The notes under the pieces were generated by a model that saw nothing but the letters and a program-made list of their open reading frames with translations, did not search any database and was not told the DNA's origin. Below, one piece after another: positions 42,280-50,473 of a DNA stretch of 64,000 nucleotides. The position numbers were made by a program, and so were the translations under genes. The stretch covers positions 62,001 to 126,000 of the forward strand of contig NZ_JAUSTO010000008.1 of NCBI RefSeq assembly GCF_030812885.1. The letters are read 5' to 3'. Position 1 is the first letter of the stretch, and each line of letters starts with the position of its first letter. The stretch is from Moryella indoligenes (GTDB lineage: Bacteria > Bacillota > Clostridia > Lachnospirales > Lachnospiraceae).

Positions 42280-42338
42280 ATAGAAAAAGCGTAAATACCG
42301 CTCCAAAAAGGAGCGTAAATGCAGCCTGTAAAGCGGCA

Positions 42339-42392
42339 TAAAAACGGGCCGGAGTCTTCCGGCAGCAGTAACACCGGAGTTCTCCGACCCGT
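42339..42392 (-). terminator. Intrinsic terminator of the TAXI-TRAP operon
   Basis: Minus strand two-tier stem: ACGGGTCGGAG with CTCCGGCCCGT (42392-42382 and 42354-42344) and an inner TCCGG/CCGGA, followed by TTTTT. Confidence 0.88.
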
Positions 42393-42438
42393 AAGTTCAG
42401 GTTTTATTTCACAGTTGATGATCCGTCACGGACTATAT

Positions 42439-44433
42439 TCAGGCCGCCTGTGCAGCCTTCTTTTTTGCCATCCCCTTCTGGAACACCAGAACCAGCGCAA
42501 AGATCGCCAGTCCGCCGACATCGGTCAGTGTTCCCGGAATCATCATGCACAGTCCTCCGGCGATCATGAGTACACGGATCAGCGGATTGATCATGCACAT
42601 CCAGAAGCCGTTCAGGGCCGCTGCGATCAGGAACAGGCCCAGCAGAGAGGTAACGATGATCTGAACCACTTCAAAGGCAATCACAGCGCCGCTGCTGCCG
42701 GCCGCGAACTCAAAGAGCATCTGCGGGCTGAAAGCAAAGATATAAGGAACCACGAATGCTGCGATTGCAAGTCTCGTCGCGTTGAAGGCGGTCTTCATGG
42801 GCGGAGCCTTTGCGATGGCAGATCCCGCATAGGCAGCCAGTGCAACCGGCGGTGTGATATCCGCAACGATACCGAAGTAGAACACGAAGAAGTGTGCGCA
42901 TACGCGCGGAATTCCGATCTCCGGGCTCATAAGAATCGGTGCGCAGGTCGCCGCCATGATGCAGTAGTTTGCGGTGGTCGGAACGCCCATTCCAAGGACA
43001 ATGCAGCAGAGCATGGTCAGGAAGAGGGCTATGATCGCACGTCCGCCGGAAACACTTACGATAACAGTGATCAGTTTGGAAGCAAGTCCCGTAGAGGTGA
43101 TGCAGCCGGCAACGAGACCCGCCATAGCGCAGGCGACCGCCACCGTGATAGCGCCCTTTCCGCCAGCCTCAAGCGCATCGAGTATCTTCTCCGGGGTGAT
43201 GCGGTTGTCCTTGTTGATAATACCGACCGCGATCGTGATGAAGATCGCAACGGTCGCGGAGAACTGCATCGTATACATATTGGTAGAAACAAGCACAACC
43301 AGAACAATGAGCGGAAGCAGAAGATAGATCTTCGGCAGAAGCTTGGACGCCTTCGGGAGCTCCTCCTTCGGAATGCCGCGGAGACCGAGCTTCTTCGCCT
43401 CAAGGTGTACTGCGATATAGATACCGGTGAAATAGAGCACTGCCGGAAGCACTGCCTTCAGCGCGACCTGTGCATAGGGAATACCCATGTACTCTGCCAT
43501 CAGGAATGCCGCAGCACCCATGATCGGAGGCATGATCTGTCCGCCGGTGGAAGCTGCCGCCTCTACTGCACCCGCAAACTCAGGCTTATAGCCGGTGCGC
43601 TTCATCATAGGGATGGTGACAGAACCGGTTGTAACCGTATTACCGACAGAGGAACCGGAAACCATTCCGCAGAGTGCGGAGGAGATAACAGCAACCTTTG
43701 CGGGGCCGCCGGCAGATGCTCCGGCAACACAGTTTGCGAGATCAATGAAGAAGGCCGAGATACCGGTCCTCTCCAGAAAGGCGCCGAATATAATGAAGAC
43801 AACGATATATTTTGCGCAGACATTGATCGGGGTGTTCATCAGTCCCGTAGTCGTATAGAAAAGGTCATAGATCACTTTTCCGAAGCGAACATTTGCAAAG
43901 GTATAGACCAGCAGCGTGCCAACCACACAGAGTATCGGGATACCCACGCAGCGACGGCACAGCTCCATAAACGCCAGAACTGCAATCACAGCCATCACAA
44001 CCATGATCGGATTCTTGGTGACGCGGGTGGCCATCTTGATGATGCGCTCTGCATTTGCCGCAAAGTAGAAGAACGGCGCAGAGCCTGCAACCATAATGAT
44101 AATGTCATACCACGGAATATAGTTGACCTTCTCACTGCCCTTCTTAAGCGGGTAGTTCAGATAGCCGAGAATCAGGATCAGGCCAAGGAACACATTCAGT
44201 CTGATCTCCGGCATCGCCGTACTGAACAGTGTCACCCAGATGCAGTACAGAGAAAAAGCTACGGAAAGAAAACGGATCGCGGTCTTCGGCTTTCCCTCCC
44301 AGACACGGGTATTGGACTCACGATCGTATTTTTTCATTACCGCCTCGACATCTTCTGCCGTCCCGGTAGACATGTCGATCTGTGCGGTACTCACCTCTTC
44401 TTTGATCTTATCTTCTTTACTCATGTTGTTCAT
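42439..44433 (-). CDS. TRAP transporter, fused small-large permease (TAXI type)
   Basis: A 664-residue protein with about 16-18 hydrophobic spans: an N-terminal DctQ-like part (to about residue 180) fused to a DctM-like part (FGAFLERTGISAFFIDLANC, SGSSVGNTVTTGSVTIPMMK, GGQIMPPIMGAAAFLMAEY, LGMGVPTTANYCIMAA). This is the 4TM/12TM fusion seen with TAXI binding proteins. It imports an organic solute using an ion gradient, glutamate-like or other carboxylates in known cases. Start is ATG 44433 or 44424. It follows the binding-protein gene after 107 nt that hold a strong hairpin. Confidence 0.92.
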   Translation of the reverse strand: MNNMSKEDKIKEEVSTAQIDMSTGTAEDVEAVMKKYDRESNTRVWEGKPKTAIRFLSVAFSLYCIWVTLFSTAMPEIRLNVFLGLILILGYLNYPLKKGSEKVNYIPWYDIIIMVAGSAPFFYFAANAERIIKMATRVTKNPIMVVMAVIAVLAFMELCRRCVGIPILCVVGTLLVYTFANVRFGKVIYDLFYTTTGLMNTPINVCAKYIVVFIIFGAFLERTGISAFFIDLANCVAGASAGGPAKVAVISSALCGMVSGSSVGNTVTTGSVTIPMMKRTGYKPEFAGAVEAAASTGGQIMPPIMGAAAFLMAEYMGIPYAQVALKAVLPAVLYFTGIYIAVHLEAKKLGLRGIPKEELPKASKLLPKIYLLLPLIVLVVLVSTNMYTMQFSATVAIFITIAVGIINKDNRITPEKILDALEAGGKGAITVAVACAMAGLVAGCITSTGLASKLITVIVSVSGGRAIIALFLTMLCCIVLGMGVPTTANYCIMAATCAPILMSPEIGIPRVCAHFFVFYFGIVADITPPVALAAYAGSAIAKAPPMKTAFNATRLAIAAFVVPYIFAFSPQMLFEFAAGSSGAVIAFEVVQIIVTSLLGLFLIAAALNGFWMCMINPLIRVLMIAGGLCMMIPGTLTDVGGLAIFALVLVFQKGMAKKKAAQAA

Positions 44434-44468
44434 TCCCCTCCGGAAAGTTCAAAAAATTACCATAAAAT

Positions 44469-44493
44469 CGCGGCGGAGGAGAGCTCCGCCGCG
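44469..44493 (-). terminator. Intercistronic hairpin between TAXI binding-protein and permease genes
   Basis: A 10-bp GC stem CGCGGCGGAG / CTCCGCCGCG (44469-44478 with 44484-44493), followed on the minus strand by ATTTTATGG. Probably a partial terminator or RNA-stability element that keeps the binding protein in excess. Confidence 0.6.
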
Positions 44494-44540
44494 GAAGAAG
44501 CTTTGGACAGCCGCCTGTCCTCACTCAGGATTGAGCTGAA

Positions 44541-45590
44541 TTACTTCGCAGGAACGTCGATTCCCTTCTCCTTGAAGTACTTCACAGCACCCGGGTGATA
44601 CGGAACAGCCGTAACAGAAGCTGCGAACTCGAGATTCAGCTCTGCGCCCTTTGCGTGTGCAGCGGTGATCGCATCGAGGTTCTCATAGACACCAAAGAGG
44701 AAGTTGTAAACATCTGCCTCAGATACATCATCTCTCGCGATCACAACGGCGCCGACCGCAACAGTCTGGATATCATCCGGAGTGTTGTAGGCATCCTTCG
44801 GGATGGAGGTCTTGCTGTAGTACGGAGACTCCGCGATGAGCTTCTCTACGTGCTCGTCGTCAAGGCTTACGAGGTAAACCTGCTTCGTAGCAGCGAGAGA
44901 GGTAATAGCTGTGGTCGGAGCACCCGCAACAAGGAATGCAGCGTCGATCTTGCCGTCCTGAAGAGCCTCTGCGGAATCGCCAAAGGACTGGTAAGTCGGG
45001 TTGATATCCGCCTCAGTGAGGTCATAGGCATTCAGAACGTCCATTGCGTTAAAATAAACGCCGGAGCCCGCAGCGCCGATGGAGACGTTCTTGCCCTTCA
45101 GATCAGCGATAGTCTTGATATTCTCATCAAGCGTAACGATCTGTACCTGCTCCATGTAGAGGTCGCAGACCGTGGAGAAATTGTCAACCTTGCCCGCCTC
45201 CTCAAAGAGACGCGTTCCATTGTAGGCATAAGCCTCGACGTCAGACTGCACAAAGCCGATCTGTGCATCGCCCGCGTCCATAGCCTCGATGTTAGCCTGG
45301 GAACCGCCCGAGGTGATAGCCGTAACAGTCGTGCTGGTGCTCTCTCCGACCTTTCCTGCGATCACGCCGCCGAAGCCGTAGTAAGTACCCTGATCGCCAC
45401 CGGTGGTGAAGTTCAGGCTCGTGCCGCCCTCCATGCCGCCCTTAGTGGTCTCAACGGTCGCAGCGCCCTCTGCCGCCGCAGTTGTCTCGGGAGCTGCGGT
45501 CGTGGAAGCTGTTCCGGAACCGCCGCATCCGCCAAGAACCATTGCAGACGCCAGTGCAAGTGCAGTAAATGCCATAAATCTGTTTCTCAT
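44541..45590 (-). CDS. TAXI family TRAP transporter solute-binding lipoprotein
   Basis: A 349-residue lipoprotein: lipobox VLGGCGG with the cysteine at 22, a Ser/Thr/Ala-rich linker, then the TAXI domain (LNFTTGGDQGTYYGFGGVIAG, TAITSGGSQANIEAMDAGDAQIGFVQSD given here by its parts TSGGSQANI and DAQIGFVQSD, and KNVSIGAAGSGVYFNAMDVL). It is tethered outside the membrane and delivers substrate to the fused permease. ATG 45590 has GGGAGG eight bases upstream; a TTG two codons earlier is rejected. No regulator or enzyme adjacent suggests the substrate. Confidence 0.93.
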   Translation of the reverse strand: MRNRFMAFTALALASAMVLGGCGGSGTASTTAAPETTAAAEGAATVETTKGGMEGGTSLNFTTGGDQGTYYGFGGVIAGKVGESTSTTVTAITSGGSQANIEAMDAGDAQIGFVQSDVEAYAYNGTRLFEEAGKVDNFSTVCDLYMEQVQIVTLDENIKTIADLKGKNVSIGAAGSGVYFNAMDVLNAYDLTEADINPTYQSFGDSAEALQDGKIDAAFLVAGAPTTAITSLAATKQVYLVSLDDEHVEKLIAESPYYSKTSIPKDAYNTPDDIQTVAVGAVVIARDDVSEADVYNFLFGVYENLDAITAAHAKGAELNLEFAASVTAVPYHPGAVKYFKEKGIDVPAK

Positions 45591-45656
45591 CGCCAAATCC
45601 TCCCTATTCTTTTACCGGCTTTGTTCTGTAAAGCATATCCGGTTTTGTACTTTACA

Positions 45657-45685
45657 AGTATATAATAAAATCCACAGAACTTCAA
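45657..45685 (-). promoter_or_regulatory. Promoter of the TAXI-TRAP operon
   Basis: Minus strand TTGAAG (45685-45680), 17-bp spacer, TATACT (45662-45657), about 60 nt before the ATG. The rest of the 300-bp gap 45591-45890 is AT-rich with no gene seen. Confidence 0.7.
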
Positions 45686-45890
45686 TTCTAAAGTATTGTT
45701 AATTTTCACAGTTTTATGTATATCTTTTATATTTTTTAGCCAAAATAGGGGCAAATTAAAGTTAAATCTTCTATACCGCAGTCTATCAAAGCACTTTCCT
45801 GCTTTAAAATCGCATAAGTTAGTATTGCCTTTTTTATGTACTTCTTCCAATTGCAGTAGTAACGTGAAGAAGTTCATAATGAGGAACATT

Positions 45891-46646
45891 TTACTCCACC
45901 GGAACAATACAGAGTGCAAGAAAATACACCTGTCCTACTCCCGCCGCGCGCAGCGCCCTTGCACACGCCTCAATGGTACTGCCGGTCGTGTAGATATCAT
46001 CCACAAGCACCACCCTGCCGGGAGTGGAGCCCTCATCCGCAATGCAGGCTGAAAACGCCTCGCTGAGATTCCGGATGCGCTCATCCGGACTCAGCTCCTT
46101 CTGGGCTTCTGTCCGCCTGCTGCGAAACAGGATGTCCTCGCGGACAGGAAGTCCCGCCTGAGCTCCCAGTGCATGCGCAAGCAGTGCTGCCTGGTTGAAG
46201 CCCCGGCGCCTGAGTCGCGAGCGATGTACCGGAACCGGAATGAGGCAATCAGGATCCATGCTTTGCAGCTCTCTGCAGAACTTCAGGTACATGAGTCTCG
46301 CAAGCGGCTCTATGTACTCTCTCCGGTTTCCGTATTTGATCTGCCCCACCGTGCGGCGCATGATATCATCGTAATGCAGCAGTGCAAGCCCGCGCACAAA
46401 GCTCCGCTCCCGGACAGTGCATTCTGCGCACAGCCGTTCTGTCTCGTCAGATAGCTCCCGCCCGCACTTCATGCAGCGCGGCTCCCGGACAAGATCCAGA
46501 CGCGGAAGACAGTCTGTGCAGATCGTATGCCCCGTCGGCCTCACAGGCTCTCCGCAGACCGGGCAGCGCCGCGGAAAAGCGGCGTCGATCAGGACAGGCA
46601 GCCACTTTGCCATCGTCGCAGCCATCATCTTTGTCATATTCATCAT
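45891..46646 (-). CDS. comFC: ComF-type phosphoribosyltransferase family protein
   Basis: A 251-residue ComFC: an N-terminal zinc finger (CPVCGEPVRPTGHTIC, CMKCGRELSDE, LCAEC) and a PRTase domain with LIPVPVHRSRLRRRGFNQA and the PRPP loop VVLVDDIYTTGST. The protein is needed for DNA uptake in competent Firmicutes and widely present as a ComF homologue. It is the gene after recD2, separated by a 136-nt spacer with a perfect 12-bp hairpin. Ribosome site AAAAGGA precedes overlapping ATG codons; ATG 46646 is used. Confidence 0.93.
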   Translation of the reverse strand: MMNMTKMMAATMAKWLPVLIDAAFPRRCPVCGEPVRPTGHTICTDCLPRLDLVREPRCMKCGRELSDETERLCAECTVRERSFVRGLALLHYDDIMRRTVGQIKYGNRREYIEPLARLMYLKFCRELQSMDPDCLIPVPVHRSRLRRRGFNQAALLAHALGAQAGLPVREDILFRSRRTEAQKELSPDERIRNLSEAFSACIADEGSTPGRVVLVDDIYTTGSTIEACARALRAAGVGQVYFLALCIVPVE

Positions 46647-46692
46647 GATATCCTTTTATTTCTTCCGGAAAATTGAGAGAGAAATGCAGACG

Positions 46693-46719
46693 GTCTTCCT
46701 GCGCAGCGCGCAGGAAGAC
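46693..46719. repeat. Perfect hairpin between recD2 and comFC
   Basis: GTCTTCCTGCGC (46693-46704) and its complement (46708-46719) with a 3-nt loop. No U-tract on the minus strand; could be a processing or partial termination site. Confidence 0.55.
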
Positions 46720-46782
46720 AGAGCGAAGCATGAAATGAATCGAGAAGCTCATATATCAGTAAAAAGTGCAGAAAAAGACGGA

Positions 46783-49020
46783 TCAGAAGAGTTCGCCATC
46801 CGCCTGAGGCGCGGAGTATATCTCCCGAACGCGCTCTGCAAGCCCCGTGTAACGCCGCAGCTCCGCGGTATTTCCAACCATATCAAAAAAGCTCTCCGGG
46901 ATCCCCACCATAGCGACACATTTCCTGGCTCTGGTCACCGCGGTATAGATCAGATTCCTCGTGAGCAGCATCCTGGGCCCCTGCCAGACCGGAATGATCA
47001 CCGCGGGATACTCACTGCCCTGCGATTTATGAATGGTAATCGCGTAGGCAAGCTCCAGCTCCTCGGCGTCCCCAAACGCATATTCCACCTCGCGCGCGTC
47101 ATCAAAGCGTACAGTCAGCGTCTCAGCGAAGGTATTGATCCCGCAGAGTATGCCTATATCACCGTTGTAGACGCCGTGATTGTAGTCGTTCCGTATCTGC
47201 ATGACCTTATCGCCCACCCGGAACAGAGTTCCGTTCAGCTCCCGCTCCGCGCGCCGCGGGTCCGCAGGATTCATCACCGCCTGAAGGCTGCGGTTCAGAC
47301 TATCCACGCCGAGCGGCCCCTTCCGCATGGGCGTCATAATCTGCAGCTCATTCACCTCCGCCCCCACATAGTTCGGGAGCTTATCCCGCACAAGCGTCAG
47401 CATCGTGTGAAGTATCCCCTCCGGAGAGTTTTGCCGGATGAAGAGAAAATCTCTGCTTCGCTTCCCGAGGTCTATACTCTCTCCGGAAATCATGCGGTGC
47501 GCATTCATGACAATATCGCTCTCCGCTGCCTGTCGGTAGATCCGGTTCAGCCGCACCACATTAAAGCAGCCGGAATCGATCAGATCACGAAGCACATTGC
47601 CCGCCCCCACGCTCGGCAGCTGATTGCTGTCGCCCACCAGCACGAGGTGTGTACCGACGCTGATAGCCTTGAGCAATGCATGCATCAGTCTGAGATCCAC
47701 CATGCTCATCTCATCGATGATAATGCAGTCCGCTTCCAGCGGCATGGTCTCGTTTCGCTCAAAATACATTCCATTCCACTCGCCGTCTCCAAAGTCAGCC
47801 CCTCCCTTCTCCTGCCCCTTCGGTGCGCCGTTTATCTCCAGCAGCCGGTGAATGGTCTTTGCCTCATAGCCTGTGGTCTCCTCCATCCGCTTTGCCGCAC
47901 GCCCCGTGGGCGCCGCCAGCAGAATCTCCGCCTCCTGATGCTCAAAGTAGCGGATGATGGCGTTGATCGTCGTCGTCTTTCCCGTACCGGGACCGCCCGT
48001 AACAATCAGAAGTCCCGAGTGGGCCGCCTCCATAACTGCACGCTTCTGCAGCTCATCAAAAGCGATGCCCTCCTCTTCCTCCATCTCGGAGAGCACTGCC
48101 TCAATGCGCTCCGGCTGTTCTGAGGAGCGGAGATCCAAATCATGCAGCATAGCGGCGGTTCGAAGCTCCGCATGATAATAAGAAGAGAGATACACCGCAT
48201 AGTGATCCTCCTCCGCAGAGAGACGCTTCACCACGACGCGCCGGTCCATCTGCAGGTCGGAGAGCACCATGCGCATCCCCTCAATCGGGATACCCAGCAG
48301 CTCCGAGGTGCACGCCATGAGCAGCTCCTCCGGGAGATAGAGATGCCCCTGTCCCGCCGCGCGAGAGAGCTCATAGAGTATTCCGCTGCGGATGCGGTAC
48401 TCCGAATCCACGCGGATGCCCGCCTTCGCCGCGATTTCATCCGCGATTTTAAAACCGATCCCGCTGACATCATCCGCGAGCTGATACGGATTATCGCGGA
48501 TAATGCTGTATATCCCGTCACCGAACTGACGGTAGAGACGCAGCGCGAGATTCATACTGATGCCATAGCCCGCGAGAAAGAGCATGGCGCTGCGAAGCTC
48601 CCGCTTCTCCTCTATCTGCGCACCGATCTCTGCGGCCATGCGCTCGCTGATCCCCCTGATCTCTGCAAGCCGCTCCGGCTCCTCCTCCAGAATGCGCAGC
48701 GTGTCTGCCTTGAACTTCTTCACGATGCGCCGCGCGAGGGTCTCCCCAACCCCCTTCACAGCACCGGAGGACAGGTAGCGCTCTACGCCAACACTGTCCT
48801 CCGGTGTCCTGATCTCATATGTCTCGACGGCAAGCTGCTCGCCGTATACCGGATGGACCTTCATGCTGCCCTCTGCGCGGATGTACTCTCCCTCTGAAAT
48901 CACAGGGAAATTCCCCACCAGAATATACTCCTCGCCTTCGCCCGATACATCGAGCACCGAGTAGCCATTCTCCTCATTCCGGTATTTTATTTTCTCAACA
49001 AAGCCTGCAACCACTGCCAT
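46783..49020 (-). CDS. recD2: ATP-dependent 5'-3' DNA helicase, RecD2/TraA type
   Basis: A 745-residue SF1B helicase. N-terminal OB-like region (AGFVEKIKYRNEENGYSVL), tandem helix-hairpin-helix segments (about 85-200; VKGVGETLARRIVKKF, ISGIG-like SGIGFKIADEIA), Walker A VTGGPGTGKTT with Lys348, Walker B IIDEMSMVDLRL, and C-terminal LAYAITIHKSQGSEYPAVII and NLIYTAVTRARK. RecD2 acts without RecBC in Firmicutes in recombinational repair and fork restart. It lies 29 nt after mreB and is probably co-transcribed. Confidence 0.96.
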   Translation of the reverse strand: MAVVAGFVEKIKYRNEENGYSVLDVSGEGEEYILVGNFPVISEGEYIRAEGSMKVHPVYGEQLAVETYEIRTPEDSVGVERYLSSGAVKGVGETLARRIVKKFKADTLRILEEEPERLAEIRGISERMAAEIGAQIEEKRELRSAMLFLAGYGISMNLALRLYRQFGDGIYSIIRDNPYQLADDVSGIGFKIADEIAAKAGIRVDSEYRIRSGILYELSRAAGQGHLYLPEELLMACTSELLGIPIEGMRMVLSDLQMDRRVVVKRLSAEEDHYAVYLSSYYHAELRTAAMLHDLDLRSSEQPERIEAVLSEMEEEEGIAFDELQKRAVMEAAHSGLLIVTGGPGTGKTTTINAIIRYFEHQEAEILLAAPTGRAAKRMEETTGYEAKTIHRLLEINGAPKGQEKGGADFGDGEWNGMYFERNETMPLEADCIIIDEMSMVDLRLMHALLKAISVGTHLVLVGDSNQLPSVGAGNVLRDLIDSGCFNVVRLNRIYRQAAESDIVMNAHRMISGESIDLGKRSRDFLFIRQNSPEGILHTMLTLVRDKLPNYVGAEVNELQIMTPMRKGPLGVDSLNRSLQAVMNPADPRRAERELNGTLFRVGDKVMQIRNDYNHGVYNGDIGILCGINTFAETLTVRFDDAREVEYAFGDAEELELAYAITIHKSQGSEYPAVIIPVWQGPRMLLTRNLIYTAVTRARKCVAMVGIPESFFDMVGNTAELRRYTGLAERVREIYSAPQADGELF

Positions 49021-49048
49021 GAAGCGTGCCGCACCTCTTGCCTTTCAG

Positions 49049-50074
49049 TCAAAATTCTCTTCTGGCTTCCTGACTGTCTCCATTCTGGAATTCGATAAAT
49101 TTTCCGGTTCCGATCGCCACAGCGGTGAGCGGAGCATCCGCAATCACTGTGTTGATGCCTGTCTTCTCCTGGCAGAGCTGATCCAGGCCGTAGAGCAGAG
49201 AACCGCCGCCTGTGAAGACAATGCCCCGGTCGTAAATATCCGCAGCCAGCTCCGGCGGGGTGCGCTCCAGAACATTGTGCACCGCGTCCACGATCTGCAT
49301 CGCCGGCTCCTGCAGCGCCTCCAGCGTCTCGTCCGAGGTCACAACGATGGTCTTCGGCAGACCTGTGACCAGATTGCGTCCGCGCACCTCCATGGTGAGC
49401 GCCTCGGGGCGGCGGTACGCGCCTCCGATCTGAATCTTGATATCCTCACCGGTGCGCTCACCGATCAGGAGATTGTGCTTCTTCCGCATATGACGAACCA
49501 GTGCCTCGTCAAAATCATCTCCCGCGACCTTAATTGAGGTGGATACCACCGGACCGCCGAGAGAAATAACAGCAATATCCGTCGTACCGCCTCCGATATC
49601 GACGATCATGTTTCCGCATGCCTTGGAAATATCGATACCCGCGCCGATGGCTGCCGCGACCGGCTCCTCGATAATGGAGACCTCCTTGGCACCCGCCAGA
49701 TAGGTCGCATCCTCAACCGCCTTGCGCTCCACCTCTGTGGCGCCGGACGGAATGCAGACTGCGATGCGGGGGCGAAGCAGCGTCTTCTTGCCAACTGCCT
49801 TATTCACAAAATATTTCAGCATCTTCTCGGTGACAGTGTAGTCCGAGATGACGCCGTGACGCAGGGGACGTATCGCAATGATATTTCCCGGCGTCCTGCC
49901 TATCATAAGCCGCGCTTCCTCACCGATTGCAAGGATGCGGTTTGAGTCGCGGTCTATCGCCACGACGCTCGGCTCCTTTAGAACCACGCCCTTTCCCTTA
50001 ATATAAACAAGGATACTGGCCGTACCGAGGTCAATACCAATATCATTGGAGCTCATACCGAAGAAGCCAAACAT
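49049..50074 (-). CDS. mreB: Rod shape-determining protein MreB/Mbl
   Basis: A 341-residue actin-like protein: DIGIDLGTASILVYIKGKG (phosphate 1), VDIGGGTTDIAVISLGG (phosphate 2), TGGGSLLYGLDQL (adenosine) and CIPSGATEVERKAVEDA. It forms membrane filaments guiding lateral wall synthesis, consistent with a rod-shaped cell. The ATG at 50074 has TGGAGG seven bases before it; a longer frame to 50122 runs through that site. The MFGFFG start is the amphipathic membrane-binding helix. mreC/mreD are not adjacent, which favours an Mbl/MreBH paralogue. Confidence 0.94.
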   Translation of the reverse strand: MFGFFGMSSNDIGIDLGTASILVYIKGKGVVLKEPSVVAIDRDSNRILAIGEEARLMIGRTPGNIIAIRPLRHGVISDYTVTEKMLKYFVNKAVGKKTLLRPRIAVCIPSGATEVERKAVEDATYLAGAKEVSIIEEPVAAAIGAGIDISKACGNMIVDIGGGTTDIAVISLGGPVVSTSIKVAGDDFDEALVRHMRKKHNLLIGERTGEDIKIQIGGAYRRPEALTMEVRGRNLVTGLPKTIVVTSDETLEALQEPAMQIVDAVHNVLERTPPELAADIYDRGIVFTGGGSLLYGLDQLCQEKTGINTVIADAPLTAVAIGTGKFIEFQNGDSQEARREF

Positions 50075-50133
50075 ATTTATCCTCCAGCGGAGTACCTCTC
50101 CGCGTTTCCTGTTATAAGACATAGTGCAGAATT

Positions 50134-50162
50134 ATTATAGCCAAAAGCACAGACGAATGAAA
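50134..50162 (-). promoter_or_regulatory. Promoter of mreB-recD2
   Basis: Minus strand TTTCAT (50162-50157), 17-bp spacer, TATAAT (50139-50134). A GAATGAAAG/CTTCATTC inverted repeat (about 50155-50180) overlaps the -35 box and could be an operator. Confidence 0.6.
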
Positions 50163-50240
50163 GCCCTTTTTTCTTCATTCAGGCTTCATTATCTTTATCT
50201 TTTTTTTAGAAGGGCGCCATATTTTCGACACAAATATCCG

Positions 50241-50473
50241 CTATGATGTACTTGTCACTAGGAAAGAGCAGGTGACAGAGACCACCAGAGTTCCAATACA
50301 ACGGAACTGCAAAAAGCTTTTTCATACTCATACCGGGCAGTCCTCGGGCTGTCCGCCCCCCCCTTACCATCTTCAGATCATGAGACCCCCTCTTTTTGAT
50401 CTTTGACGGTTCCGGTCATCCCCTGGCCGGACAGGAGCATCCGACTCGCAGCGGATGCTCCTTTTTATTTTTC
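50241..50473 (+). ncRNA. Candidate plus-strand small RNA in the cca-mreB gap
   Basis: A -10-like TATGAT near 50242-50247 (no good -35) and a strong plus-strand terminator at 50434-50473 bracket about 200 nt with several hairpins: GTCAC/GTGAC, AGTTCC/GGAACT (50289-50308), an AAAAAGCTTTTT palindrome, GGGCAG/CTGTCC, TCCGG/CCGGA. No known RNA family was recognised; it does not show the end-to-end pairing of 6S RNA. The assignment rests on the terminator and lack of a plus-strand gene. Confidence 0.35.
50434..50473 (+). terminator. Plus-strand intrinsic terminator inside the cca-mreB gap
   Basis: GGAGCATCCG (50434-50443) pairs with CGGATGCTCC (50452-50461), followed by TTTTTATTTTT. The U-tract exists only in the plus direction; in the minus direction the hairpin immediately follows the cca stop and may help end cca. 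Confidence 0.8.

Noticed and set aside
42319..44598. A 759-codon plus-strand frame opposite the TRAP permease.
   Set aside because: Composition is dominated by His, Arg, Asp and Asn, the complement of hydrophobic membrane codons; it also crosses the operon terminator.
45587..45919. A 110-codon minus-strand frame in the AT-rich gap before the TAXI operon.
   Set aside because: It covers the TAXI promoter, overlaps the ends of both neighbours and has low-complexity Lys/Asn/Phe composition typical of AT-rich noise.
46417..48123. A 568-codon plus-strand frame opposite recD2.
   Set aside because: No motif and His/Arg-rich; recD2 on the other strand has all helicase motifs.
50241..50473. 6S RNA, tmRNA or SRP RNA in the cca-mreB gap.
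   Set aside because: The ends do not pair as in 6S RNA, and neither a tRNA-like domain nor the SRP GGAAG-type loop is present.
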